This document shows positions 7,501-16,502 of a DNA stretch of 64,000 bases, one piece after another. Source of the DNA: Streptomyces lincolnensis. GTDB taxonomy: Bacteria > Actinomycetota > Actinomycetes > Streptomycetales > Streptomycetaceae. The DNA lies in the NCBI RefSeq assembly GCF_001685355.1, contig NZ_CP016438.1, forward strand, positions 7,006,001 to 7,070,000, given 5' to 3'. The position numbers and the translations under genes were made by a program. The notes under the pieces are model-generated. The model ran no database searches and was not told the origin of the DNA. It worked only from the letters and a program-made list of their open reading frames with translations. Each line of letters opens with the position of its first letter. Positions within the stretch are counted from its first letter, which is position 1.

Positions 7501-9593
7501 CCGTGCGTCAGCAGGAGTCCGGGGAACAGCACTTCACCGTCCAGGCCCCGGACCGGACCTCGGCCGCCCTGGCGGCCGCCCTCGTGGCGGCCCGGGTCTG
7601 CCACACCGGCGAGGCCACCGTCCGGATCGGCGCGGACGCCTCGCCCTCTCCCGACGGGACGAGCCTGCCCCTGGCGGAGGGCGGCCGGGACACGATCACC
7701 GCACTCGCCCGGGCCGTCGCCGAGTACGCCGCGTACGGCACCGTCCGCCTCGACGTGCACTGCGACAGCTGCCGGGACGGCTCCGGCGACCACCGGCCCG
7801 GCCGGCTCGCCCTGCCGCCCGGCGCGCAGGCCGGCCCGCACACGGTGGTGCACGACTGCGGCGGGACGTTCACCCGCTGGGGCCCCGAACGGACCCGGAC
7901 CGTGCTGGAGCGCCTCGCCACGTTCCCCGAGGCCGGTCTCGACCGTCTGGTGGTCGCCGGGGCGGAGGAGCGCCGCATGCTCCTGACCCTCGGCGGGGCG
8001 CGGGTGGCCCGGCCGGCCACCCCCCTGCACGAGCTGATCGCGCAGGCCGCCGACCGCCACCCCTCCCGGGTGGCGGTGACCGCCGACGGTGAGTCGCTGA
8101 CGTACGGCGAACTGCTCGCGCGGGCCCACGGGTTCGCCGACCGGCTCCGGGCCGAGGGCGTGTGTCGCGGTGACGTCGTCGGGGTGAGCGCGTGGCGCTC
8201 GCTGGACCTCCCCGGCGTGCTGCTGGGCGTCCTGCTGGCCGGGGGCGCCTATCTGCCGCTCGGCACCGAGGCCCCGCCCGCACGGCTGGGCACCATGATC
8301 GGCACCGCCGGCGCCCGGGTCGTCGTGTGCGCCGACGACACCGCCGACAGGATCCGGCAGGCCGCACCCGACGCGGTCCTGCTGGACCTCACCGGCCGCC
8401 GGCTGCCCGGACCCGCGGCCCCGGAACCGCCCCACCGCACGGCGGGGGGACCCACGGCGCGCCCCGAGGACCCGGCCTACGTCCTGTTCACCTCCGGCTC
8501 GACCGGGCGCCCCAAGGGTGTCGTCGTGCCGCACGCCGCCATCGTCAACCGGCTGCTGTGGATGCAGGACCACTTCCGCCTCGACGCCTCGGACATCGTC
8601 CTCCAGAAGACCCCGTTCGACTTCGACGTCTCGGTCTGGGAGTTCTTCTGGCCGCTGCTGGCCGGGGCCCGGCTGGCGATGGCGCCGCCGCTCGCGCACC
8701 TCGACCCCGAGGAGATGGCCGAGACGGTCGTCCGGGAGGAGATCACCGTCGCCCACTTCGTGCCCTGCGTCCTGGAGCAGTTCCTCCGCGAGCCACGGGC
8801 CGCGGACTGCGCCCGGCTGCGCCGCGTGGTGTGCAGCGGCGAGGTGCTCCCGCCCGCGCTGGCCGACCGGGCGGCGGCCGTCCTCGGCGCCACCGTGCAC
8901 AACCTCTACGGCCCCACCGAGGCGGCCGTGGACGTGACCTCCTGGGACTGCCGCACCCCCGAGCCGGGGCCGACCGTGCCGATCGGACCGCCGATCGACA
9001 ACGTCGACGCCCACGTCCTCACCCCGGCAGGCGAACCGGTGCCCTTCGGCGCGGTCGGCGAACTCCACCTCGCCGGGGTCTGCCTCGCCTCGGGCTACGC
9101 GGGAGCCCCGGACCTCACCCGGGAGCGGTTCGTGCCCGACCCCTTCACCGCCGGCCCGGGTGGACGGATGTACCGCACCGGCGACCTCGTCCGCTGGCTC
9201 CCTGCGACGTCCGCCGACGGCCGGGCGGCCCTGGACTACCGGGGGCGGCTGGACCAGCAGATCAAGGTCCACGGGGTGCGGATCGAGGCGGGGGAGGTCG
9301 AGCACGTCCTGGACCAGCATCCGAAGGTCCGCGCGAGCGCGGTCGTGAAGATCGCGACACCCGGCGGGGACCGGCTGATCGGCTGCCTCCTGGTGGAACC
9401 GGGTGACCCGCCCGGCCGGGCGGAACTGCGCCGCCACGCCCGGGCCAGCCTGACCCCCGCCATGATCCCGAGCCGGTTCACCGTCCTCGACCGGTTCCCC
9501 ATGACCACCAGCGGCAAGATCGACCGCGCGCGGCTGCGGGAACTCGCCCTGGAACCGGGCTCCGAGACACCCACCCTGGAGCCGCTGCGATGA
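7497..9593 (+). CDS. Stand-alone adenylation protein, predicted serine-specific, with condensation-domain remnant
   Basis: A 698-residue protein starting at a GTG that overlaps the PKS stop (GTGA). Residues 1-175 show no HHxxxDG. They end in a segment like the usual C-to-A linker, so they look like the stump of a condensation domain. Residues about 180-690 are a full adenylation domain (FTSGSTGRPKG at about 331, YGPTEAAVD, SGKIDR lysine). The pocket code reads D-V-W-H-V-S-L-V-D-K, one residue away from the standard serine codes. The protein ends right after the A domain without a carrier. It must therefore load seryl onto a carrier in another protein, most simply the orphan N-terminal carrier of the NRPS at 1332. 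Its stop overlaps the thioesterase start. Confidence 0.9.
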   Translation: MTVRQQESGEQHFTVQAPDRTSAALAAALVAARVCHTGEATVRIGADASPSPDGTSLPLAEGGRDTITALARAVAEYAAYGTVRLDVHCDSCRDGSGDHRPGRLALPPGAQAGPHTVVHDCGGTFTRWGPERTRTVLERLATFPEAGLDRLVVAGAEERRMLLTLGGARVARPATPLHELIAQAADRHPSRVAVTADGESLTYGELLARAHGFADRLRAEGVCRGDVVGVSAWRSLDLPGVLLGVLLAGGAYLPLGTEAPPARLGTMIGTAGARVVVCADDTADRIRQAAPDAVLLDLTGRRLPGPAAPEPPHRTAGGPTARPEDPAYVLFTSGSTGRPKGVVVPHAAIVNRLLWMQDHFRLDASDIVLQKTPFDFDVSVWEFFWPLLAGARLAMAPPLAHLDPEEMAETVVREEITVAHFVPCVLEQFLREPRAADCARLRRVVCSGEVLPPALADRAAAVLGATVHNLYGPTEAAVDVTSWDCRTPEPGPTVPIGPPIDNVDAHVLTPAGEPVPFGAVGELHLAGVCLASGYAGAPDLTRERFVPDPFTAGPGGRMYRTGDLVRWLPATSADGRAALDYRGRLDQQIKVHGVRIEAGEVEHVLDQHPKVRASAVVKIATPGGDRLIGCLLVEPGDPPGRAELRRHARASLTPAMIPSRFTVLDRFPMTTSGKIDRARLRELALEPGSETPTLEPLR

Positions 9594-10375
9594 CCTCCGT
9601 CCTCTTCCCGCTCGACCCCGGCCGCTTCGCACGACAGGAGCCGGACGGGCTCCCGCTCGTGGCGGTGCCGCACGCCGGCGGCACCGCGCACGCCTACCGC
9701 GGCTGGACGGAACCCGCCCGCGCCCGGGGCCTGCGCGTGTTCGGCGTGCGTACGGCGATGCCGACGGACCCCGATTCCCCCGAGCGGACCGTCCGGGCCC
9801 GGGCCCGGCGCCTGGCCGAGTCCCTGGCCGAACTGGGCGAGCCCTGCGTCCTGGTGGGCCACAGCCTCGGCGGGCTGATCGCCGCGGAGGCCGTCCTGCA
9901 CCTGGAGCGGCACCTCGCGGACGCGGTCCCGGCGCTGCTCGTCGTCTGCGCCACCAACCCGCCCCACCTGCCCCGGCCGGTCCCGGTGGCGGGCGGCACC
10001 GAGGAGGAGGCGGTGGACTTCCTCCGCACCGTGGGCGGCACACCCCCTCAGGTGCTCGCCGACCCCGGCATGCGGGAGCTGGCCGTGGCGATGCTCCGCA
10101 ACGACCTCGCCTCCCTGCGCGATTACGCGTGGGACGGCCGGCGCCTGACCACCCCCACCGCCGTGTACGCGGGCCGCACCGACCCGGTCGCCCCGCCCGA
10201 CTCGCTCGCCGAGTGGACCGGCGCCGCCGAGCAGGTCACGACCCGGGTCTTCGACAGCGGCCACTTCTTCCCGCACGACAGCACGGCCCACCTCCTCGAC
10301 GCGATCCGGCTCGACCTCGCCGGCTCCCGGGCGGCCCCCGCTCCCGGCCGCCCCCGTCCCGCCCACCGCCCCTGA
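9590..10375 (+). CDS. Type II thioesterase
   Basis: A 261-residue alpha/beta hydrolase with the nucleophile elbow VGHSLGG (Ser92) and a late GHFFPHD segment supplying the catalytic His. Length and layout are those of free-standing thioesterases of NRPS/PKS clusters. These remove misprimed or stalled acyl groups from carriers. The first residues PLDPGRF...VAVPHAGGTAHAYRGW are typical of that family. The ATG overlaps the stop of the adenylation gene (ATGA). It is separate from the C-terminal thioesterase domain of the next gene, which is the likelier release enzyme. Confidence 0.9.
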   Translation: MTSVLFPLDPGRFARQEPDGLPLVAVPHAGGTAHAYRGWTEPARARGLRVFGVRTAMPTDPDSPERTVRARARRLAESLAELGEPCVLVGHSLGGLIAAEAVLHLERHLADAVPALLVVCATNPPHLPRPVPVAGGTEEEAVDFLRTVGGTPPQVLADPGMRELAVAMLRNDLASLRDYAWDGRRLTTPTAVYAGRTDPVAPPDSLAEWTGAAEQVTTRVFDSGHFFPHDSTAHLLDAIRLDLAGSRAAPAPGRPRPAHRP

Positions 10376-10391
10376 CCTCTGGAGCTCCCGT

Positions 10392-13300
10392 ATGTCCCGC
10401 ATCGAGACGCCGCTGTCCTTCGGCCAGCAGCGCATCTGGTTCGTCGAGCAGGTCGCGCCGGGCAACGTCGCCTACCTCAACCCCGACGTGCGCGTCCTGC
10501 GCGGCGCGCTCGTGGTCGAGGCGCTCGACACCGCCGTCCGCACGGTCGTCGGCCGGCACGACGCCCTGCGCACCCGGATCACGCCCGCGACCGGCGCCCG
10601 CGAACCCATGCAGTGGGTCGAGGAGAAGACCGGGCCGGTGCTGGAGGTGGTGGAGATGTCCGCGCCGGACCACTCCACCGAGGCCCTGCGGCCGGCCATC
10701 GAGACCTTCGTACGGGAGGCCGCGGACCGCCCCTTCGACCTGGCCGGCGAATCCCCCATGCGCACCTACCTGCTGCGCTGGAGCCCCACCCTGCACGTGC
10801 TGGTCGTGATCGGGCACCACATCGCCCTCGACGGCTGGTCCCTGACCAACGTCATCGACGAGATCGCCCTCTTCTACAACCGCGCGGTCGGCGCGACGGA
10901 CCAGGAACCCCGTGAAGTGACGGTCCAGTACCCCGAGTTCGCCGCCTGGCAGCGCGAGCACCTCGACGAGGACCGCATCCGCGAGGAGGTCGAGTTCTGG
11001 CGCGGCTACCTGGAGGGAGCCCCCGCCGAGACCGAACTGCCCTGGGACCGCCCGCGCCCCGAGCGGCGCGACATGACCGGCACCGTCCTCAACCTCATGC
11101 TGCCCGACGAGGTGTACGGCGCGGCCCGGCAGCTGTCCTCCACGGCCCGCTGCACCCTGTACATGGTCCTCGCGGCGGCGCTGTCGGTGGTGCTCACCCG
11201 CTACTCCGACCAGCGCGACGTCGTGCTGGGCACGCCGGTCGCCGGCCGGAGCAGGACCGAGTTCGAGTCCACCGTGGGGCTCTTCCTGAACCTGATCTCG
11301 GTCCGCGTCCAGGTCGACGACGACGCCTCCTTCCTCGACCTGCTCAAGTCCACCCGCCGCTCCAGCCTCCAGGCCATCCAGCACCAGGAACTCCCGTTCG
11401 ACCAGGTCCTCCAGGGCCTGTCGGTGCAGCGCAGCGACACCGTCTCACCGCTCTTCCAGGTCTCGCTGTCCGTCGCCAACCTGCCCGACCTGCCGTTCGA
11501 GCTGGCCGGCCTGGAACCCGCCGAGCACATCTGGGTCGAGCTGGCGGGCGCGCGCTACGACCTGACGACCACCTTCGTGCCCGAGGGCGAAGGGCTGCGC
11601 CTGCGCCTCCAGTACGACACGGCCCGCTTCGACGAGAGCACCGTGCGCGCCCTGGTCTCCCACGTCAGCCAGGTCCTGCTCCAGGCCGCCGGGACACCGA
11701 CGGTGCGGGTGGCGGACCTGGACCTGGCCTCCGAGGAGGAGAAGCGCCGGGTGCTGGCGTTCTCCGGGGTGGACACCGTCGACGCGGCCGCCCGGCCCGT
11801 GCCGGACGTCCTGACCCGGTTCGACCGGGCGGTGCAGACCTGGCCCGACCGGCTGGCCGCCCAGGCGGGCGCGGACACCCTGACCTTCCGTGAACTGGAC
11901 CGGGACGCCGGCCTGCTGGCCGACGCGCTGGCCGCCGAGGGCGTCGGACGCGGCGACGTGGTCGCGGTCCGGCTGCCGCGCGGACTCGACCTCCTGGCCA
12001 CCGTCCTCGGCGTGTGGAAACTGGGCGCGGTCTTCCTCCCGGTCGACGCCGCACACCCCGAGCAGCGGGTGGCGTTCGTCCTCGGCGACGCCGGGGCCGC
12101 CCTCGTGGTCACGGACACCGGCACCGGGACGGTCGCGGGCGTCCGCGCCATCACCCCGGCCGACCTGCGGGCCCGTCCGGCCGAGCGGGCCCCGCGCCCC
12201 GAGGCCGAGAGTGACATCGACGCCGGGACGACCGCGTACATCATGTACACCTCGGGCTCCACGGGGGATCCGAAGGGTGTGGCCGTCGCCCGCACGGCAC
12301 TGTCCGCCTTCTGCGAGGCCGCGGTCGACCTCGTCCGGATGACCCCCGAGGACGTCTCGCTCGCCCTGACCACCCCCTCCTTCGACATCTCCCTCCTGGA
12401 GTACCTGGTCCCGCTGCTGGCCGCGGCCTCGGTCCGGCTGCTCCCGGAGGGCGCGACCGACCCCGCGGCGGTACGGCGGGCGCTGGAGCGGACCCCGCCG
12501 GTGACCTTCGTCGGCGGCACCCCCACCGTGTGGAAGTCGCTGCGCGACGCGGGCGTCGAGGTCGCGGACGGAACCCGGCTGATGCTCGGCGGCGAACCGC
12601 TGCCCGGCGAGTTCGCCACCCATCTGGACGGCCGCGGACTGACGTACTGGAACTTCTACGGCCCGACCGAGGCCACCGTGTACTGCACCGTCCGTACATC
12701 CGACGAGGGAACCAGGACAGACACCGCCTTGGTCGACACGGCCTCCTGCGTCGGCGCCCCGTTCGGTCTGAACCGCGCCTACGTCCTGGACGCGTCCTAC
12801 CGCCCCTGCCCGGTCAACGTCCCCGGCGAGATCTTCCTCGCCGGACCCCAGGTGGCCCAGGGCTACGTCGGGCAGCCCGAACTCACCGCCAGCCGCTTCC
12901 CGCTCGACCGGATCGCGGCGGACGGGTACCGCCGCTACCGCACCGGGGACGCCGGACGCTGGGACGCCGAGGGCCGGCTGCGCTTCCTGGGGCGGCTGGA
13001 CACCCAGGTCAAGGTGCGGGGCTTCCGGGTCGAACTGGAGGAGATCGAGAAGCGGCTGGCGCGCTGCCCCGGCGTCGGCGACGCGGTCGTCGGCGTCGAC
13101 CCGGAGACCGGTGACCGGCTGATCGCCGGCGTCATCCCCGACGGCGACACCCCGCCCGACCCGGCCCGGCTGCGGGAGTGGCTCGCCGAGACGCTGCCCG
13201 AGTACATGATCCCGTCCGTGTACACCACGCTGACCGCGCTGCCGATGTCCGCGAGCGGCAAGCTCGACCGGCGCCGCCTGGGCACTCCCACCGCCCCCGC

Positions 13301-14117
13301 GCCGGCGGCCGACCTCGACGGCGGCTCGCCCCACGAGCAGCTGGTCCGCGGGGTCTTCCGCGACCTGCTGGGACGCGACGACATCGGGCGCGACTCCAAC
13401 TTCTTCGAACTGGGCGGGCATTCGCTGCTCGCCGTGCAGATGGTGCTCAGGTTCCAGGACATGTTCGGCGTCACGCTGGAGACCGCCGAGGTCTTCCGCT
13501 ACCCGACCCCGCGGACCTTCGCCGAGCGGCTCGGCCGCCCGGCCTTCGTCCGGGAGCCCGCCGTCCCGCTGCGCACCGCGGGCGGCGACCCGACGGTGGT
13601 CTGCCTGCCGCCGCTCTCCGGTACGGCCTGGAGCTTCGTCCAGCTGCTGCCGTACCTCCCCAAGCACATGCCGGTCCACGGCGTGCTGTCACCGCTCCTG
13701 GAGGCACAGGGGCGGACCGCCGAACCGGCCGCCCTGCTGGCGGAGTTCGTCGAGGCGGTGGAGAGCGTCGACGTCCTCGGACCGGTCGTGCTGGTCGGCT
13801 GGTCCGTCGGCGCGGCGCTGGCACCGGCCGTGGCGGCCGAACTCCAGGACCGCGGCTTCGAGATCGAGCACGTGGTGATGTTCGACGCGGCCGACGTGGA
13901 CCTCGACGGTCCGACTCCCCGGGTGGACTGCGGGCTCACCCACTTCCTCGCCGCGGACCGTGCCTCGGCGCTCGACCCGCAGTACTGGGAGGGCCTGTTC
14001 AAGGGCGCCACACAGACGATCACGACCGGCGCCCCGCATCTGCGCATGCTCGACCCCGACATGCTCGCCGAGTCGGGACCCCGACTGCGCGAGACGCTCG
14101 GGGAGTTCGGCCAGTAG
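10392..14117 (+). CDS. Terminal NRPS, C-A-carrier-thioesterase
   Basis: A 1241-residue synthetase preceded by a GGAG ribosome site. Domains: condensation (HHIALDG, His142-His143), adenylation (YTSGSTGDPKG at about 619, FYGPTEA, SGKLDR), carrier (LGGHSLLA, Ser1011) and C-terminal thioesterase (GWSVGA, Ser1138). It condenses one last building block onto the chain from the upstream carrier, then releases the product by hydrolysis or cyclisation. The pocket code reads D-I-L-G-M-G-F-V-Y-K. I cannot match this to a known substrate; the small Gly/Met/Phe pattern is unlike standard amino-acid codes. The lack of any epimerisation domain suggests that the residues stay L unless the C domains act otherwise. 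Domain assignment is firm; substrate is unknown. Confidence 0.93.
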   Translation: MSRIETPLSFGQQRIWFVEQVAPGNVAYLNPDVRVLRGALVVEALDTAVRTVVGRHDALRTRITPATGAREPMQWVEEKTGPVLEVVEMSAPDHSTEALRPAIETFVREAADRPFDLAGESPMRTYLLRWSPTLHVLVVIGHHIALDGWSLTNVIDEIALFYNRAVGATDQEPREVTVQYPEFAAWQREHLDEDRIREEVEFWRGYLEGAPAETELPWDRPRPERRDMTGTVLNLMLPDEVYGAARQLSSTARCTLYMVLAAALSVVLTRYSDQRDVVLGTPVAGRSRTEFESTVGLFLNLISVRVQVDDDASFLDLLKSTRRSSLQAIQHQELPFDQVLQGLSVQRSDTVSPLFQVSLSVANLPDLPFELAGLEPAEHIWVELAGARYDLTTTFVPEGEGLRLRLQYDTARFDESTVRALVSHVSQVLLQAAGTPTVRVADLDLASEEEKRRVLAFSGVDTVDAAARPVPDVLTRFDRAVQTWPDRLAAQAGADTLTFRELDRDAGLLADALAAEGVGRGDVVAVRLPRGLDLLATVLGVWKLGAVFLPVDAAHPEQRVAFVLGDAGAALVVTDTGTGTVAGVRAITPADLRARPAERAPRPEAESDIDAGTTAYIMYTSGSTGDPKGVAVARTALSAFCEAAVDLVRMTPEDVSLALTTPSFDISLLEYLVPLLAAASVRLLPEGATDPAAVRRALERTPPVTFVGGTPTVWKSLRDAGVEVADGTRLMLGGEPLPGEFATHLDGRGLTYWNFYGPTEATVYCTVRTSDEGTRTDTALVDTASCVGAPFGLNRAYVLDASYRPCPVNVPGEIFLAGPQVAQGYVGQPELTASRFPLDRIAADGYRRYRTGDAGRWDAEGRLRFLGRLDTQVKVRGFRVELEEIEKRLARCPGVGDAVVGVDPETGDRLIAGVIPDGDTPPDPARLREWLAETLPEYMIPSVYTTLTALPMSASGKLDRRRLGTPTAPAPAADLDGGSPHEQLVRGVFRDLLGRDDIGRDSNFFELGGHSLLAVQMVLRFQDMFGVTLETAEVFRYPTPRTFAERLGRPAFVREPAVPLRTAGGDPTVVCLPPLSGTAWSFVQLLPYLPKHMPVHGVLSPLLEAQGRTAEPAALLAEFVEAVESVDVLGPVVLVGWSVGAALAPAVAAELQDRGFEIEHVVMFDAADVDLDGPTPRVDCGLTHFLAADRASALDPQYWEGLFKGATQTITTGAPHLRMLDPDMLAESGPRLRETLGEFGQ

Positions 14118-14184
14118 CGCCGACAGCATCCGTACCCGTACCGCACCTACCGGACCCGTACAGCACATACCGGCGGAAGAGGCC

Positions 14185-15375
14185 ATGGCTGAAGACCCGA
14201 AGGACACCCCCGAGCTCCTGCCCCTGCGTGAACGCCTGGCCGCGGTCGTCCAGACGGCACGCGCCCATGCCCAGGACGTGGACGCGGAGGGCCGCTTCCC
14301 CGCCGAGGCCGTCGGCGCGCTGAAACGGCACCGGCTGCTGGCCCCGGAGCCGGCCCCCGGCGGCGGGCTGTGGACCGCGCCGCAGATCGTCGCGGTGGCC
14401 CACGCGCTCGGCCAGGCCTGCGCCTCCACCGGCATGATCTGGGCCATGCACCAGGGTCAGATCCAGGCGGTCGCCCGCCAGCCCAAGACCGCCACGGCGG
14501 TGCAGGACTTCCTCGACACGGCGTGGGAGACCCAGCCGCTGGTGGCCAGCCTGATGTCGGAGGTCGGCGCCGCGAGCCCCCGGGAGAGCCGCGCCCACTG
14601 CCGCGAGGATCCGGACGGCGACGGCGCCGTCACCATCGACAAGAACGTCTCGGTCTCCTCCTACCTCCAGCAGGCCGACGCCGGTCTGCTGGTGGCCCGG
14701 CGCTCGGCCGAGGACGCCGTCACCGAGCAGGCCGTGGTGCTGGTGCTCCGCAAGGAGCTGACCATCGCCCAGTGGCGCGACTGGCAGGCGCTCGGCATGC
14801 GCGGCACGGGCAGCGGCGGCGGCCGGGTCCGCGCCCGCACCCACCGCGACCGGATCCTGGAGGAGTCCTTCAGCGAGGTCTCGGCCCGCGTCATCATGCC
14901 GCTGTCCAACCTGGGCTGGGCCGCGTGCTGGCTGGGCATCGCCGAGTCCGCGTTCGTCGTCGCCCAGGACGCCTTCCGCCGCCAGCAGGGCAGGACGGCG
15001 CCCGACGTCCTCACCGCCAAGACCATGCGGCTGGGACGGGCCTCGGACACCATCGACGAACTGACCGAGCAGATCCACTTCCTCGCCGAGCAGTACGAAC
15101 AGGCGCGGGGGGAGGCGAGCGACGCCCTGGTGCGCCGCTCCAACGCACTGCGCCTGACGGCCGCCGCCCGCGCCAACGACAGCGTGCTGGACTCCTTCCA
15201 GGTCATCGGGGTGGACGCCTATCGGGAGCCGTCGGCGAGCAAGTGGAGCCTGAGCCGCCAGATCCGCGACGTACTGTCCGCCCGGGTCATGATCAGCGAG
15301 GACCGGATCCGCCTCGGCAGCGGCCAGCTCGCCCAACTCCCGCGCACCAGCGGACTCCAGGACGCGCTCGGATGA
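14185..15375 (+). CDS. Acyl-CoA dehydrogenase-family flavoenzyme, tailoring
   Basis: A 396-residue protein with ATG at 14185, about five bases after a GGAAGAG ribosome site. The N-terminal helical part (ALGQACASTGMIWAMHQ) and the C-terminal four-helix part (QVIGVDAYREPS...LSRQIRDVLSARV) follow the acyl-CoA dehydrogenase fold, which binds FAD. Members inside NRPS clusters either put a double bond into a carrier-bound acyl or aminoacyl group or act as flavin-dependent hydroxylases. I do not see the usual glutamate base at a position I could defend, so which reaction applies is open. The stop overlaps the following ATG, so it is part of the same operon. Confidence 0.82.
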   Translation: MAEDPKDTPELLPLRERLAAVVQTARAHAQDVDAEGRFPAEAVGALKRHRLLAPEPAPGGGLWTAPQIVAVAHALGQACASTGMIWAMHQGQIQAVARQPKTATAVQDFLDTAWETQPLVASLMSEVGAASPRESRAHCREDPDGDGAVTIDKNVSVSSYLQQADAGLLVARRSAEDAVTEQAVVLVLRKELTIAQWRDWQALGMRGTGSGGGRVRARTHRDRILEESFSEVSARVIMPLSNLGWAACWLGIAESAFVVAQDAFRRQQGRTAPDVLTAKTMRLGRASDTIDELTEQIHFLAEQYEQARGEASDALVRRSNALRLTAAARANDSVLDSFQVIGVDAYREPSASKWSLSRQIRDVLSARVMISEDRIRLGSGQLAQLPRTSGLQDALG

Positions 15376-16481
15376 CCGGCGAGCCGGGGCACACGGTTCC
15401 ATCGCGGTACGACGCCCAGGTGCTGGAGGGCGGTGACCGGACCGCCGGCCCCTGGGCCGGAGTGGACGAGAAGGCGCTCGCGTCGGCCGTGCGGGCACAG
15501 GCGGCACGGCCGGTGGCCGGCATCGACGGCATGGCGTCGTACCTCGCCGACCAGGTGTCGGACACCTCGCACCGGGAGGTCGTCGGCCCGCTGCTGGACG
15601 GCGGCGGCGCGAGCGGTGTCGTCGTACGGCATGGCACGGTCCTCGCCTCCTGGGGCGATCCGACGCGCCCGGAGATGGCGTACAGCGCGACGAAGAGCGT
15701 GCTGTCGCTGGTGGCCGGAATCGCCCACGACGACGGGCTGCTGCGCCTGGACGAGCCGGTGTCGGCCGCGATCGACCTGCCGCAGTTCGCGGACGACCAC
15801 GGGCGGGCGATCACCTGGCGCCATCTGCTGGACCAGACGAGCCAGTGGGAGGGCGAACTGTGGTCCAAGCCGACCTGGGTGGACGCCCAGAGCACCCGCG
15901 AGGGCACGGAGTCGCCGGGCGGCCCGCCCGGCGCGGGCTGGGCCTACAACGACGTCCGGGTCAACCTCACGGCCCTGGCCCTGACCGTCCTGCTGCGCCG
16001 CGCCCTGCCGGAGGTCCTGCGCGAGCGGGTGATGGAACCGATCGGCGCCTCCCGGTCCTGGTCCTGGCACGGCTACGACACCGCGGTCGTCGACCTCGAC
16101 GGCACCACGCTGCCCGTGGTCTCCGGCGGGGCCCACTGGGGCGGCGGCCTGTGGATCAGCGCCCTGGACCTGGCCCGCCTGGGACAGCTCTGCCTGCGCG
16201 ACGGCCACTGGGACGGCCAACGGGTCCTCTCCTGCCGCTGGATCGGCGAGCTGTGGACCCCCTGCCCGGTCAAGCCCAACTACGGCCTGTCCTGGTGGCT
16301 CAACGACCACCGCACCGTCTGGCCCACCGCCCCCACCACCGGCCGCTGCGCCCGCGGCAACGCGGGCGCCCACCTCCTGTGGGTCGACCCGGCCCGCGAC
16401 CTGGTCATCACCTCCCGCTGGGGCAGTGACGTCGAGACCCTGCTGACGGAGGTGTCGGCGGCGGTGCCGACGAGCCCCTGA
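15372..16481 (+). CDS. Beta-lactamase-fold serine hydrolase
   Basis: A 369-residue protein of the class C beta-lactamase/DD-peptidase/esterase group. The SxxK nucleophile motif is seen as YSATKS near residue 110 and the second motif as AYND near 195. An HWGGG segment follows near 255. No signal peptide is evident, so it is probably cytoplasmic. It starts inside the stop of the flavoenzyme gene (ATGA) and is the last gene that can be tied to the cluster. In biosynthetic clusters such enzymes act as acyltransferases, esterases or peptidases on the product, or confer self-resistance. The actual role is not visible. Confidence 0.83.
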   Translation: MTGEPGHTVPSRYDAQVLEGGDRTAGPWAGVDEKALASAVRAQAARPVAGIDGMASYLADQVSDTSHREVVGPLLDGGGASGVVVRHGTVLASWGDPTRPEMAYSATKSVLSLVAGIAHDDGLLRLDEPVSAAIDLPQFADDHGRAITWRHLLDQTSQWEGELWSKPTWVDAQSTREGTESPGGPPGAGWAYNDVRVNLTALALTVLLRRALPEVLRERVMEPIGASRSWSWHGYDTAVVDLDGTTLPVVSGGAHWGGGLWISALDLARLGQLCLRDGHWDGQRVLSCRWIGELWTPCPVKPNYGLSWWLNDHRTVWPTAPTTGRCARGNAGAHLLWVDPARDLVITSRWGSDVETLLTEVSAAVPTSP

Positions 16482-16502
16482 GCCCTAGGGAAGGGAGTGC
16501 CC

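Noticed and set aside
7158..10043. 961-codon minus-strand frame opposite the serine A-domain gene
   Set aside because: Same reason: antisense to an intact adenylation domain, no motif, no ribosome site, and the base bias at third codon positions favours the plus strand.
15372..16481. Secreted beta-lactamase conferring antibiotic resistance
   Set aside because: No signal peptide, and translational coupling to a biosynthetic flavoenzyme gene; the motifs fit the broader serine hydrolase family.
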